From Actinomycetes bacterium (GTDB lineage Bacteria > Actinomycetota > Actinomycetes > DATJPE01): a DNA stretch of 64,000 bases. Positions 35,749 through 45,144 of this stretch are shown here, piece after piece; position 1 is the stretch's first letter, and every line of letters begins with the position of its first letter. The notes below the pieces were generated by a model. That model saw nothing but the letters and a program-made list of their open reading frames with translations, was not told where the DNA came from and made no database searches. A program made the translations under genes and the position numbers. The DNA lies in contig DATJPE010000029.1 in NCBI GenBank assembly GCA_035506535.1, forward strand, positions 1 through 64,000, written 5' to 3'.

Positions 35749-36612
35749 TCAGGCCAGGCCGCGGCGGGACACGGCCGGCGGCCGTACCCCCTGGATCGAG
35801 GCGACCATGTCCAGGGTCTCGCGCGTCTCACGGACGTTGTGCGCGCGGAACACGCGCGCGCCGAGCCAGGCCGAGACGGCGGTCGCCGCCAGGGTCCCGG
35901 TCAGTCGCTCCCCGACCGGCCGGTCGAGGGTCTCCCCGACGAAGTCCTTGTTCGACAGCGACACCAGCACGGGCCAGCCGGTCGCCACGAGCTCGGGCAG
36001 CCGCCGCGTCGCCTCCAGCGAGTGTCGGGAGTTCTTGCCGAAGTCGTGCCCTGGGTCGATGAGCACCGAGTCGGCCGGGACGCCGAGGGCGACCGCCCGC
36101 TCGGCCTCGGCGACCGTACGTCGCCGCACGTCGGCGACCACGTCGTCGTAGCCCACCCGGTGCGGGCGGGTGCGCGGCGTCGCACCGCCCGCGTGCGTGC
36201 AGACCAGGCCGACGCCGAACTCCGCAGCCACCTCCGCCAGGTGCGGGTCGAACCCGCCCCAGGCGTCGTTGAGCACGTCGGCGCCCGCCTCGCAGCACAC
36301 GCGACCCACCTCGTGGCGCCATGTGTCCACGCTGATCACCAGGTCCGGGTGGCGCTGGCGTACGTCGGCGACGAAGCCGGCGGTCCGCTCGATCTCCTCG
36401 ACCACCCCGACCTCGGCTCCCGGTCCCGCCTTGACCCCGCCGATGTCGACGAGGTCGGCGCCCTCCTCGACCGCGTGGTCCACTGCCTCGAGCGCCGCCT
36501 CCCGCGCGAAGGTCGCACCCTGGTCGTAGAAGGAGTCCGGCGTCCGGTTGACGATGGCCATCACCAGCAGGCGGTCCTCGGGGACCAGGCGCCCCCGCAG
36601 GCGCAGCGGCAC
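35749..36612 (-). CDS. folP2: FolP2-type dihydropteroate synthase homologue
   Basis: 287 aa with the DHPS TIM-barrel pattern, but of the actinobacterial FolP2 subgroup. MAIVNRTPDSFYDQG (18-32) replaces the canonical GIVNVTPDSFSDGG, and SLSNKDFVGETL (218 onward) replaces the SRK motif, keeping Lys222 but not the arginine. The ending MVASIQGVRPP and RRGLA matches mycobacterial FolP2, which by recollection lacks measurable DHPS activity. A true FolP is presumably elsewhere. GTG start at 36612 has GGAGGAGGGG about 8 nt upstream. In mycobacteria the adjacent gene is gpgS; here the divergent neighbour is instead the DivIVA-like gene. Confidence 0.85.
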   Translation of the reverse strand: MPLRLRGRLVPEDRLLVMAIVNRTPDSFYDQGATFAREAALEAVDHAVEEGADLVDIGGVKAGPGAEVGVVEEIERTAGFVADVRQRHPDLVISVDTWRHEVGRVCCEAGADVLNDAWGGFDPHLAEVAAEFGVGLVCTHAGGATPRTRPHRVGYDDVVADVRRRTVAEAERAVALGVPADSVLIDPGHDFGKNSRHSLEATRRLPELVATGWPVLVSLSNKDFVGETLDRPVGERLTGTLAATAVSAWLGARVFRAHNVRETRETLDMVASIQGVRPPAVSRRGLA

Positions 36613-36671
36613 GATGCACCCCTCCTCCTGGCCGCGGCGTCGCGCGGCGCTGTCCGTGGCACGATCCTCTC

Positions 36672-36983
36672 GTGACGTTCGTGTTCGTGCTGACCGGGAT
36701 CGCGATCCTCGGTGTCGTCGCGTTCGTGGCGTCGGGCAGCGGGGACGGTCTCGAGCCCCCACGGCCGGACCGCCCGGGACCGTGGCTGCCCAGCGAGCGC
36801 CCGGTGAGCGGGCAGGACCTGCGGCAGGTGCGGTTCGGCGTGGCGTTCCGGGGGTACCGGATGGCCGAGGTGGACCGGCTGCTCGACCGGCTCGCCGAGG
36901 AGATCTCGCTGCGCGACGAGCTCATCGACGAGCTCGAGGCCCAACGCGGCAACGTGCCGCGGGAGCCCCGTGCCGACGGCTGA
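36672..36983 (+). CDS. Small DivIVA-domain membrane protein
   Basis: 103 aa. One N-terminal membrane helix (about 2-20) is followed by a Pro/Gly-rich linker and a single DivIVA-domain repeat, LRQVRFGVAFRGYRMAEVDRLLDRLAEEI, the sequence found at the start of DivIVA/Wag31-type coiled coils. The coiled coil itself is short (about 75-95). Probably a membrane-anchored cell-pole or division accessory. Its 3' end overlaps the SRPBCC gene by 14 bp. Orthologue position matches Rv1209 by recollection. Confidence 0.8.
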   Translation: MTFVFVLTGIAILGVVAFVASGSGDGLEPPRPDRPGPWLPSERPVSGQDLRQVRFGVAFRGYRMAEVDRLLDRLAEEISLRDELIDELEAQRGNVPREPRADG

Positions 36984-37428
36984 GCGTGCGGAGCTGCGCC
37001 TCGACGTGCACATCGACGCGGCCCCGGAGGCGGTGTGGGACGCCGTCGTCGACTGGGACCGTCAGGGCGAGTGGATGCTCGGGACGAGGGTGCGCGGCAC
37101 GGTCGGAGGTGGCGTCGGGGTCGGTGGGCGTCTCGAGGCGTTCACCGGCGTGGGCCGGCTGGGCTTCCTCGACACCATGGTCATCACCGAGTGGGACCCG
37201 CCGCGCCGCTGTGTCGTCACCCACACCGGGAAGCCGGTGACCGGGACGGGGGTGTTCGAGGTGGTGCCCGAGGGCGGGGGTAGCCGCTTCCTGTGGGCCG
37301 AGCAGCTCGAGCTGCCGTACGGTCGGCTCGGTCGCCTCGCCTGGCCGATCGTCCGCCCGCTCGCCGCGGCGGGCGTCCGCCGCTCGCTGCTGCGCCTCGC
37401 CCGTTCGCTCGAGCACCCGACCGCGTGA
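36970..37428 (+). CDS. SRPBCC family protein
   Basis: 152 aa START-like fold: RLDVHIDAAPEAVWDAVVDWDRQGEWM at the N-terminus, central strands with GRLEAFTGVGRLGFLDTMVITEWDPPRRCVVTHTG, and a C-terminal amphipathic helix (RLAWPIVRPLAAAGVRRSLLRLARSLE). Such proteins bind hydrophobic small molecules or act as polyketide cyclases; no catalytic residue can be assigned. GTG start lies inside the end of the DivIVA-like gene, and its stop overlaps tag (GTGA). Confidence 0.85.
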   Translation: MPTAERAELRLDVHIDAAPEAVWDAVVDWDRQGEWMLGTRVRGTVGGGVGVGGRLEAFTGVGRLGFLDTMVITEWDPPRRCVVTHTGKPVTGTGVFEVVPEGGGSRFLWAEQLELPYGRLGRLAWPIVRPLAAAGVRRSLLRLARSLEHPTA

Positions 37429-37991
37429 GCGACCTCGTCGTCGGAGCCGACGGTCTGACCCGCTGCGCCTGGGGCGCGAGCGCCCCCGAGTACGTCGGCT
37501 ACCACGACCACGAGTGGGGCCGGCCGGTGCGCACCGACGACGGGATGTACGAGCGGCTGGTGCTCGAAGCCTTCCAGTCGGGGCTGTCGTGGCTGACCAT
37601 CCTGCGCAAGCGGGCGGCCTTCCGCGCGGCGTTCGCGGGGTTCGCGATCGAGGCGGTGGCCGGGTTCGGGCCGGCCGACCGCGACCGCCTGCTGGCGGAC
37701 GTGGGGATCGTGCGCAACGGGGCCAAGGTCGACGCCGCGATCCACAACGCACGCGTGGCCCTCGAGCAGCCGGAGGGGCTCGCCTCGCTGCTGTGGTCCT
37801 TCGCGCCCTCGCCCCGCCCGCGACCGGTGTCGTTCGCCGAGGTACCCGCGAAGACGGCAGAGTCCACTGCCATGGCCAAGGAGCTGAAGCGGCGCGGCTT
37901 CGTCTTCGTCGGGCCGACGACCGCCTACGCCACCATGCAGGCCGCCGGCATGGTCGACGACCACCTGTCCGGCTGCCACGTCCGGCTCTGA
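37425..37991 (+). CDS. tag: DNA-3-methyladenine glycosylase I (TagA)
   Basis: 188-aa base-excision repair enzyme removing 3-methyladenine. Zinc ligands of the HhH glycosylase subclass are visible: Cys in LTRCAWG, His in YHDHEWGRPV, and the C-terminal pair in LSGCHVRL. The catalytic region FQSGLSWLTILRKRAAFRAAF and the AKELKRRGFVFVGPTTAYATMQAAGMVDDH segment are diagnostic. GTG start overlaps the SRPBCC stop. Same neighbourhood as in mycobacteria (Rv1210). Confidence 0.95.
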   Translation: MSDLVVGADGLTRCAWGASAPEYVGYHDHEWGRPVRTDDGMYERLVLEAFQSGLSWLTILRKRAAFRAAFAGFAIEAVAGFGPADRDRLLADVGIVRNGAKVDAAIHNARVALEQPEGLASLLWSFAPSPRPRPVSFAEVPAKTAESTAMAKELKRRGFVFVGPTTAYATMQAAGMVDDHLSGCHVRL

Positions 37992-38019
37992 TGGCGACGA
38001 CCGTGCGCGAGTCCGCCGG

Positions 38020-38052
38020 CTGATGCGCCTCGAGCGAGCGCGCGTGCGTCAG
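38020..38052. terminator. Weak hairpin between convergent tag and PaaX-like genes
   Basis: CTGATGCGC (38020-38028) pairs with GTGCGTCAG (38044-38052) over 9 bp with two G-U pairs. It overlaps the PaaX-like stop codon. Confidence 0.35.
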
Positions 38053-38831
38053 CGGCGCAGGCAGGCCTCGACCCAGCGGCTGGCACCGGGCTGCAGCGCT
38101 GCGGCATGCCGGTCGAAGAAGTCGGCCGCGACGGAGCCGACCCAGTCCTCCGGCAGCAGTTCGGGGGGCAGTGCCGGGTCGGTGAACAAGAACTTGCGCC
38201 ACTCGTGGACCAGCTGGCTGCGCAGCGCGAAAGCGTCCTCGTCGGTGGCCGGCGGCGCGACGTCGTCCCCGACCAGCAGCGACGCCTCGTCGAGCCAGCG
38301 GGCGTACGCCGTCGCGAGCGCCTCGAGGTCCCACGCCGAGCGGACGAGCGCTCGCGCGTCCTCCGCCCGGGCCGACCCGAACCAGTGCACGTCCACCCCT
38401 TCCGAGTCCAGCAGCGCCGCCGCCTCGGGACTCCTTCGCGGAGCCACCCAGGTGTCGTCGCCGATCGGGGCGTAGCCGAGGAAGGTCATCCCCGCGCGCA
38501 GGCGCTCACGCGCTGACCGGCTCGCCGGGCGGGAGGTCACGACGAGGTCCCAGCGGCCGTCCCACTCGGGCGGGTCGGTGCGGAACACGCGCGCGACGGC
38601 GTCGTCGAGGCGGGCGACGGCCTTGGGCGTCAGCGCGTACCCGGGACCGCCCTCGAGCGTCATCGGGACGAGCCATCCCTGTCGGACCATCCGCGAGACC
38701 GCGGTGCGGACCGCCGGCGCGGCGATGCCGAGAGACCCGAGCAGGCGGACGAGGGAGGCGATGGGGGCGGTACCGCCTCTGCGGCGCAAATGGTCGCCGT
38801 AGAGGTCGAACAGAGCTGAGCGGGCGTGCAC
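38049..38831 (-). CDS. PaaX family transcriptional regulator
   Basis: 260 aa. N-terminal winged helix (ARSALFDLYGDHLRRRGGTAPIASLVRLLGSLGIAAPAVRTAVSRMVRQGWLVP) and a C-terminal PaaX_C domain (WDGRWDLVVTSRP, DTWVAPRRSPEA, WRKFLFTDPALPPELLPEDW). The last motif is the PaaX signature. Family members repress phenylacetate or other aromatic-acid catabolism in response to CoA thioesters; no such genes are nearby, so the regulon is elsewhere. GTG 38831 is the first plausible start; no Shine-Dalgarno site is obvious. Confidence 0.88.
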   Translation of the reverse strand: MHARSALFDLYGDHLRRRGGTAPIASLVRLLGSLGIAAPAVRTAVSRMVRQGWLVPMTLEGGPGYALTPKAVARLDDAVARVFRTDPPEWDGRWDLVVTSRPASRSARERLRAGMTFLGYAPIGDDTWVAPRRSPEAAALLDSEGVDVHWFGSARAEDARALVRSAWDLEALATAYARWLDEASLLVGDDVAPPATDEDAFALRSQLVHEWRKFLFTDPALPPELLPEDWVGSVAADFFDRHAAALQPGASRWVEACLRR

Positions 38832-38954
38832 GCCGGTCAGTCTGCACCGCCGGTCACCGGCACGCCGGGCCGTGCGGGATAATGGGCGGGAGACCATCGA
38901 CGCTGATCCGACCGCCTCCGGCCGGGCGCAGCACGCAGGAGGAAGGGGAACCAG

Positions 38955-39122
38955 ATGGCGGCCATGAAGCCGCGTACCGGCGACGGCCCGCTCGAGGTCA
39001 CCAAGGAGGGTCGCGGCATCGTCATGCGGGTTCCCCTCGAGGGTGGCGGCCGTCTGGTCGTCGAGCTGACCCCCGACGAGGCGACCAACCTCGGCGACGC
39101 GCTGAAGGCTGCTGTCGGCTGA
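38955..39122 (+). CDS. DUF3117 small protein
   Basis: 55-aa protein of an actinobacterium-specific family: MAAMKPRTGDGPLEVTKE, then VMRVPLEGGGRLVVELTPDE and LGDALKA. Function unknown. The ATG is preceded by a strong AGGAGGAAGGGG, one of the best ribosome-binding sites in the window. GATAAT at 38878-38883 is a possible -10. Orthologue of the small protein following tag in mycobacteria (Rv1211, by recollection). Confidence 0.9.
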   Translation: MAAMKPRTGDGPLEVTKEGRGIVMRVPLEGGGRLVVELTPDEATNLGDALKAAVG

Positions 39123-39161
39123 CCTGCAGGCCATCGGCCGGCTGGTCCGGCCGCCCGTGGA

Positions 39162-39210
39162 GGCCCTGAGACCCTCGCTGGTCCAGGGCCTTCACGTTGT
39201 CCTGGACCAG
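39162..39210 (+). promoter_or_regulatory. Two mutually exclusive hairpins in the pepA leader
   Basis: Hairpin A pairs GGCCCTG 39162-39168 with CAGGGCC 39184-39190. Hairpin B pairs CTGGTCCAGG 39178-39187 with CCTGGACCAG 39201-39210. They share 39184-39187, so both cannot form. B ends 5 nt before the pepA Shine-Dalgarno core. Confidence 0.5.
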
Positions 39211-39228
39211 GGTGGGAGGGTGGTCCGC

Positions 39229-40698
<1,470 letters not shown>

Positions 40699-40702
40699 CC
40701 GG

Positions 40703-41335
40703 TCATGTCTTGCGAGCCAGCAGGACGCCGTCGCCGACGGGGAGGAGCACCGGCACCACCGCCTCGCTGTCACGGACCAGTCGGGCCGTCTCGCGGACCG
40801 CGACCGTGTCCGGGTCGCGCTGCGCGGGGTCGGCCACGCGGTCGTGCCACAGCGCGTTGTCGAAGACCACCACACCACCGGGGCGCAGCAGGCGAAGCGA
40901 CTCGGTGAAGTACTCCGGGTACTCCTGCTTGTCGCCGTCGACGTGGACGAGGTCGTAACCACCGTCGGTCAGACGGGGCAGCACCTCGAGGGCCCGGCCG
41001 GTGATGAGCCGGACTCGGTTCGGCGCGATCTCGGCCTCTCGGAAGGTCTCGCGGGCCAGTCGCTGGTGCTCGGCCTCGACGTCGACGCTGGTGAGCACGC
41101 CGTCCTCGCGCATCCCCCGGAGCAGCCACACCCCGGAGACGCCGGTGCCGGTGCCGATCTCCACGACGGCCCGGGCGTCCAGCAGCGCCGCCATGAAGCG
41201 CAGCAGCGCCCCGCTGCCCGACTCGACCGGCACACAGCCGACCTCGTCGGCGCGCTTGCGCGCGGCGAGGAGCACCTCGTCCTCGGGCAGGTACTGCTCG
41301 GCGTAGGTCCAGCTCTGGCTCAGGCTCCCGGGCAC
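40703..41335 (-). CDS. SAM-dependent O-methyltransferase (catechol/caffeoyl-CoA type)
   Basis: 210 aa. SAM-binding motif VVEIGTGTGVSGVWLL, acidic loop TSVDVEAEHQRLARE, metal-binding YDLVHVDGDKQEYPEY and VVFDNALWHDRVADP place it in methyltransferase family 3. Substrate unknown. It corresponds to Rv1220c, which also diverges from sigE in mycobacteria. GTG start is preceded by TACGCT at 7 nt, so it is predicted leaderless, and that promoter abuts the sigE ECF promoter. Confidence 0.9.
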   Translation of the reverse strand: MPGSLSQSWTYAEQYLPEDEVLLAARKRADEVGCVPVESGSGALLRFMAALLDARAVVEIGTGTGVSGVWLLRGMREDGVLTSVDVEAEHQRLARETFREAEIAPNRVRLITGRALEVLPRLTDGGYDLVHVDGDKQEYPEYFTESLRLLRPGGVVVFDNALWHDRVADPAQRDPDTVAVRETARLVRDSEAVVPVLLPVGDGVLLARKT

Positions 41336-41342
41336 GGCGAGC

Positions 41343-41348
41343 AGCGTA
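41343..41348 (-). promoter_or_regulatory. Predicted -10 element of the O-methyltransferase gene
   Basis: TACGCT on the minus strand ends 7 nt before GTG 41335. Its -35 position would fall within the sigE promoter spacer. Confidence 0.5.
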
Positions 41349-41352
41349 CGCG

Positions 41353-41378
41353 GGAACTTGCGTCCGGACAGGCGCGTT
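41353..41378 (+). promoter_or_regulatory. Predicted SigE-type ECF promoter upstream of sigE
   Basis: GGAACT (41353-41358) and CGTT (41375-41378) are separated by 16 nt, matching the SigE pattern GGAAC-Y-N15/16-CGTT known from mycobacteria. It lies about 100 nt before the sigE ATG, the arrangement expected for autoregulation. Confidence 0.6.
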
Positions 41379-41476
41379 CACGGGCCGTGGGCCCGCCGGG
41401 TGCGCTCGACGGGCCGACCGGCTCGCCTGCCGACCCACGGCCTCGACGTTTGGTCACCGCGTGAACAGGAGGGACG

Positions 41477-42166
41477 ATGGACGCCGTCCTGCTCATGGTG
41501 GGAGGCGACGTGGAGGAGCGGGCCCGGCCCGACGGTGAGGCCGTCGAGTCGATCGACGGCCCAGCCACGCCCGCCGCGCCGGCGGCGGACGCCGCCGGCG
41601 AGCATCCGCCGGCCCCGTGGCAGCCTCCCAGCTGGGAGCAGGTGGTCGTCGAGCACGGGGACCGCGTCTACCGGCTGGCGTACCGCCTGACCGGCAACAA
41701 GCACGACGCCGAGGACCTCACCCAGGAGGTCTTCGTCCGGGTGTTCCGGTCCCTGTCCACCTACACGCCCGGCAGCTTCGAGGGCTGGCTGCACCGGATC
41801 ACGACCAACCTCTTCCTCGACCAGGTGCGCCGACGGAACCGGATCCGCTTCGACGCGCTGGGTGAGGATGCCTCGGACCGCATCGAGGGTCGGGAGCCCT
41901 CACCCGAGCACACCGTGGTGGAGGGCGTCATGGAGGCCGACGTCCAGGCCGCCCTCGACTCCCTCCCCGAGGACTTCCGCGCCGCGGTGGTCCTCGCCGA
42001 CGTCGAGGGCCTGACCTACGAGGAGATCGCCGAGACCCTCGACATCAAGCTGGGCACGGTGCGCAGCCGCATCCATCGCGGCCGCAGCCAGCTGCGGGCC
42101 GCCCTGTCGTCGCGCCTGCGCCCGGGCGGCGGTATCGGCCCTGCCCTCCCGGGGGGCAACCGATGA
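41477..42166 (+). CDS. sigE: ECF RNA polymerase sigma factor SigE
   Basis: 229-aa extracytoplasmic-function sigma factor. After a poorly conserved 50-residue N-terminal extension, region 2 has [33 protein letters not shown] and the DNA-melting helix; region 4 has [45 protein letters not shown]. The following genes encode a zinc anti-sigma factor and an RseB-like protein, so it responds to envelope stress. ATG is preceded by ACAGGAGGG. ATGA overlap with rseA. Confidence 0.93.
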   Translation: MDAVLLMVGGDVEERARPDGEAVESIDGPATPAAPAADAAGEHPPAPWQPPSWEQVVVEHGDRVYRLAYRLTGNKHDAEDLTQEVFVRVFRSLSTYTPGSFEGWLHRITTNLFLDQVRRRNRIRFDALGEDASDRIEGREPSPEHTVVEGVMEADVQAALDSLPEDFRAAVVLADVEGLTYEEIAETLDIKLGTVRSRIHRGRSQLRAALSSRLRPGGGIGPALPGGNR

Positions 42167-42699
42167 CGTCCTCACCCTTCGACACCGGCGTCCTGGGCGG
42201 CCGTCCGTGCCCGCGGGCGGACGACCGGCTGACCGCGCTGGCCGACCACGCGCTGCCCCCGCAGGAGGCCGAGCGTGTCCTCGCCCACGTCGCCGGCTGC
42301 GGCGACTGCCGCGCTGTCCTCGACGCCGAGCGGCTGACCAAGCGGCTGCTGGCCGAGCTCCCGGCCCCCGTCCCGGACCCAGCCTTCATCGCCCGTCTCC
42401 ACGACCTGCCGCAGACCTCGTTCCTGGCCCCCGTCCCGCTCCCCACCGCGGGGCGGCGCCCGCAGCATCGGATGGCCGCCCTGTCCGCGGTCGCCTCCGT
42501 GGCAGCCGTCGTCACCCTCGGCGCCGGCTGGTTCCTCGGCGGCGGCGGCTCCTCCTCCGGCGGCAACGGCGGCCCCGCCGTCGTCCCGGCCTCGACCGCG
42601 ATGGTGCGCGAGCACATCGCGACCACTGCTCAGTTCATGCTCCCCGACGCCGCGCCGCTCGCCGCCCAGGTCGTCCCCGCCGGGGTCACGAGCCGGTGA
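42163..42699 (+). CDS. rseA: Anti-sigma factor with zinc-binding ZAS motif (RseA type)
   Basis: 178 aa. The cytoplasmic N-terminus has the zinc anti-sigma motif HVAGCGDC (H42, C46, C49) that wraps the sigma factor, with an upstream [16 protein letters not shown] segment. One membrane helix (about 104-126) is followed by an extracytoplasmic tail of about 50 residues rich in Gly, Ser and Ala. Release of SigE would occur by redox change at the ZAS site or by proteolysis. Translationally coupled to sigE and to the RseB-like gene. Confidence 0.88.
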   Translation: MTSSPFDTGVLGGRPCPRADDRLTALADHALPPQEAERVLAHVAGCGDCRAVLDAERLTKRLLAELPAPVPDPAFIARLHDLPQTSFLAPVPLPTAGRRPQHRMAALSAVASVAAVVTLGAGWFLGGGGSSSGGNGGPAVVPASTAMVREHIATTAQFMLPDAAPLAAQVVPAGVTSR

Positions 42700-43838
42700 A
42701 GGGACTGCGTAGGCCGTCCGCGCGGGTGGTGCTCCCCGTTGGGGCCGCCCTCGTCGCCGGTGTCGGCCTCGGTGCCGCGATCGGCTGGGTCGCCGGCGGG
42801 GGGAGCTCCTCCGGCGAGCCCGACCGCGCGGCGATCGCCGCATCCGGGGCGAGCGTCGCGGCCTCCTCGCTGCTCGGCGTGCCGCGCCGCAGCCAGGACG
42901 CGCAGGCGCTGGCGGTGCTGCGCCGGGCCGCGGTCGCGCGTACGGCGATCCCGTGGAGCGGAACCCAGGTCGTGACCACCTGGACCTCGTCCGGCAGCGT
43001 CGCGCGCTACGTGGACCTGTCCCACGAGCCCGGGCAGGGCACCGTCGCGCGTCTGCAGGCGACCCCTCAGGACAGCGGCGACGTGACCTACGTCCCCGAC
43101 GGCACCGGCCCGGAGACCTCCTCGACCCCGGACGGCAGCGGGCCCCTGGCGCTGTTGGCGGCGACGTACCTGCTTCGGCTGCAGGACGGGCAGTCGGTGG
43201 CCGGGCACACCACCGAGCTGGTGACCGCGCTTCGCCCTGACGGCTCGGTGGCCGCCCGGTTCTGGATCGACCGTTCGTCCGGACTGCTCCTGCGCCGCGA
43301 GCTCCTGGACCCCGCGGGCCGCGTCACGCACTCGACGGCGTTCATCGAGGTCCACGCCGGCGTGGCCGCCACCATGCCACCGGGCCGAGACGTCGCGTCG
43401 CCGTGGGCCTCGGAGGTCGCCCCCAGCGAGGTCTCGCTCCTGGCGGCCGGGGGCTGGGACTGCCCCAGGCACCTCCCGGGCGACCTCACGCTCTACGACG
43501 TGCGCCGCTCCGCCGCAACCGGGGCGGCGGTCGTGCACCTGGCGTACAGCGACGGGCTGGTCAGCGTCTCGGTGTTCGAGGAGCGTGGCCACCTGGCCCG
43601 TGCCGGCCTCGCCGGCTACACCCGCGCCACGATGGCCGGCCGCACGGTCTACACCCGCGGGTCGGACGAGGTCACCTGGGCCGCCGACGGGATCGTCTAC
43701 ACGGTCGTGTCGGACACCCCGACCGACGTGAGCGCGATCGTCGCGGCGCTGCCCGGTGAGGAGGAGCCGGCCGGCGCGTGGGCGAGGATCAGGCGGGGCA
43801 TGCATCGCCTCGGGTCCTGGATCGACCCGCTCGGCTGA
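42696..43838 (+). CDS. RseB/MucB-like extracytoplasmic sigma-E regulatory protein
   Basis: 380 aa with an N-terminal membrane anchor (about 12-33). The rest is beta-rich: a LolA-like first domain (LRRAAVARTAIPWSGTQVVTTW, VTYVPDGT, RFWIDRSSGLLLRRELLDPAGRVTHSTAFIEV), and a second domain ending WAADGIVYTVVSDTPTDVSAIVAAL. This is the two-domain layout of RseB/MucB, which in proteobacteria shields RseA from proteolysis and senses lipids or misfolded envelope proteins. In mycobacteria this position holds htrA. GTG overlaps the rseA stop. Confidence 0.8.
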   Translation: MKGLRRPSARVVLPVGAALVAGVGLGAAIGWVAGGGSSSGEPDRAAIAASGASVAASSLLGVPRRSQDAQALAVLRRAAVARTAIPWSGTQVVTTWTSSGSVARYVDLSHEPGQGTVARLQATPQDSGDVTYVPDGTGPETSSTPDGSGPLALLAATYLLRLQDGQSVAGHTTELVTALRPDGSVAARFWIDRSSGLLLRRELLDPAGRVTHSTAFIEVHAGVAATMPPGRDVASPWASEVAPSEVSLLAAGGWDCPRHLPGDLTLYDVRRSAATGAAVVHLAYSDGLVSVSVFEERGHLARAGLAGYTRATMAGRTVYTRGSDEVTWAADGIVYTVVSDTPTDVSAIVAALPGEEEPAGAWARIRRGMHRLGSWIDPLG

Positions 43839-43863
43839 GGCGCCCGGTGACCCGCCGCGAGCG

Positions 43864-43899
43864 GCCCCGCGCCTGGACGGCCCACGCAGCGCGCGGGGC
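43864..43899 (+). terminator. Hairpin between the sigE operon and tatB
   Basis: GCCCCGCGC (43864-43872) pairs perfectly with GCGCGGGGC (43891-43899). It precedes the tatB -10 element directly. No T-tract. Confidence 0.45.
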
Positions 43900-43905
43900 T
43901 ACCCT
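43900..43905 (+). promoter_or_regulatory. Predicted -10 element of leaderless tatB
   Basis: TACCCT ends 6 nt before GTG 43912; its first base follows the last base of the upstream hairpin. Confidence 0.5.
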
Positions 43906-43911
43906 GGCTCG

Positions 43912-44304
43912 GTGTTCTTCGGGATTTCGGGCTTCGAGTTCGTGATCCTGGCCGTCCTGGCCCTGCTGGTCTTCGGCCCGGAGCGGCTGCCCGGCCTCGC
44001 GGCGGACGCGGCGCGCATCCTGCGGCAGCTGCGGCGGATGGCCCAGGAGGCCCGGGACGAGGTGTCGGGGGCCCTTCCCGACCTCGAGGAGCTCGGTCTG
44101 AAGGACCTCCAGGACCTCGACCCCCGCCGCTACGTGCGACGCCAGCTGCTCGAGGAGCGCGACGACCTGGACGCGGCGTTGGAGGAGCGGCCGCCGGCGC
44201 GGCGGGCCAACGGGACGGCCACGCCCAACGTCTCCCCGCCGGTGGCGGACCCGCCGGCGGCAGCCGCCGGGACGCCGCCGCCCTGGGACGCCGACGCGAC
44301 CTGA
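43912..44304 (+). CDS. tatB: Sec-independent protein translocase subunit TatB
   Basis: 130 aa. One N-terminal membrane helix with the conserved Glu and the FGPERLPGL hinge (about 20-29), then an amphipathic helix (ADAARILRQLRRMAQEARDEVSGALPDLEEL) and a polar Pro/Ala-rich tail, all typical of TatB. It would form the twin-arginine receptor with TatC, not in the window. GTG start at the phenylalanine-rich MFFGIS-type consensus is supported by the -10 element 6 nt before. Position after the sigE block is shared with mycobacteria (Rv1224). Confidence 0.92.
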   Translation: MFFGISGFEFVILAVLALLVFGPERLPGLAADAARILRQLRRMAQEARDEVSGALPDLEELGLKDLQDLDPRRYVRRQLLEERDDLDAALEERPPARRANGTATPNVSPPVADPPAAAAGTPPPWDADAT

Positions 44305-44316
44305 CCGACGGCAGGC

Positions 44317-45144
44317 TCAGGTGCCCGCGGCGAGCACCCGCAGCGATCCGCTGGCCACCCGTCCCAGCAGTGCGGTCCCCGGGTGGCGGGGCAGCTCAAC
44401 GGTGATCGCCGCGCCCGCCTCGGTGTTGTCCAACCACTGCGTGAGCGTCCCGTGACAACCGCCGTCGCAGGAGAAGACCTTGACGGGTAGCCCGGTCGCG
44501 CGGGACAGCGCGCGGGTCAGGGCGGGGCGCTTCGCGTGGTAGGCGTCGACGCCGTCCAGCGGCTGGTGGATGCTCACCACGGTGCGGGGGTCGACCGCGG
44601 CCAAGAAGGCCATGACGGCGGCGGTCTCCGGCTCGCTCCCGGCCCGTGGCCCGGAGTACGTCGAGCTTCTGCTCGACGTGCGCCGCCAGCTCCAGGGGAA
44701 GTTGCGGTTGAGGTCCACCTGGTGGGCGTTCTGGCGCCGCCCGGCGGCGTAGCCGTCCGGGTTCATCGAGACGATCACCCAGAGGTCGAGGTGGCGCGGC
44801 AGCGCGCCCCGCAGCATGCGGTGGACGACGTCGCGCCCGGCCGTCTCGTCGCCGTGCATCTGCCCGATGACGACGACCGTACGTGCCCAGCCCTCGTCCG
44901 CCCGGAAGCGGTGATAGGCCAGGATGGGGCGTCCATCGACGGATTGGCCGATCACGTGGGCCGCCAGCCGCACCTCGCTGAACGCCGTTCGCGTGTGCGT
45001 CGACGCGATCGCCGGCTCGGCCTGGCCGTGCCGCACGGAGGCGGCCGCGGCGACGGCCGGGGCTGAGGGCGGTCCCGCCCCGACGCCCAGGACGAGCAGG
45101 GCCGGGGCGAGGAGCAGGCCCAGGGTGAGGCGTCCGGGCAGCAC
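44317..45144 (-). CDS. Secreted M14 zinc carboxypeptidase
   Basis: 275 aa with a clear signal peptide (about 1-34, ending in APAVAAAA). Zinc ligands H97 and E100 in QMHGDE, and H193 in SIHQPLDG; substrate arginine/asparagine in VDLNRNFPWSW; catalytic E250 in ITVELPRH. The short domain resembles murein-peptide amidase/carboxypeptidase M14 members, so a cell-wall substrate is plausible. GTG start lies on the base after the mrp stop codon, hence co-transcribed with mrp. Confidence 0.88.
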   Translation of the reverse strand: MLPGRLTLGLLLAPALLVLGVGAGPPSAPAVAAAASVRHGQAEPAIASTHTRTAFSEVRLAAHVIGQSVDGRPILAYHRFRADEGWARTVVVIGQMHGDETAGRDVVHRMLRGALPRHLDLWVIVSMNPDGYAAGRRQNAHQVDLNRNFPWSWRRTSSRSSTYSGPRAGSEPETAAVMAFLAAVDPRTVVSIHQPLDGVDAYHAKRPALTRALSRATGLPVKVFSCDGGCHGTLTQWLDNTEAGAAITVELPRHPGTALLGRVASGSLRVLAAGT

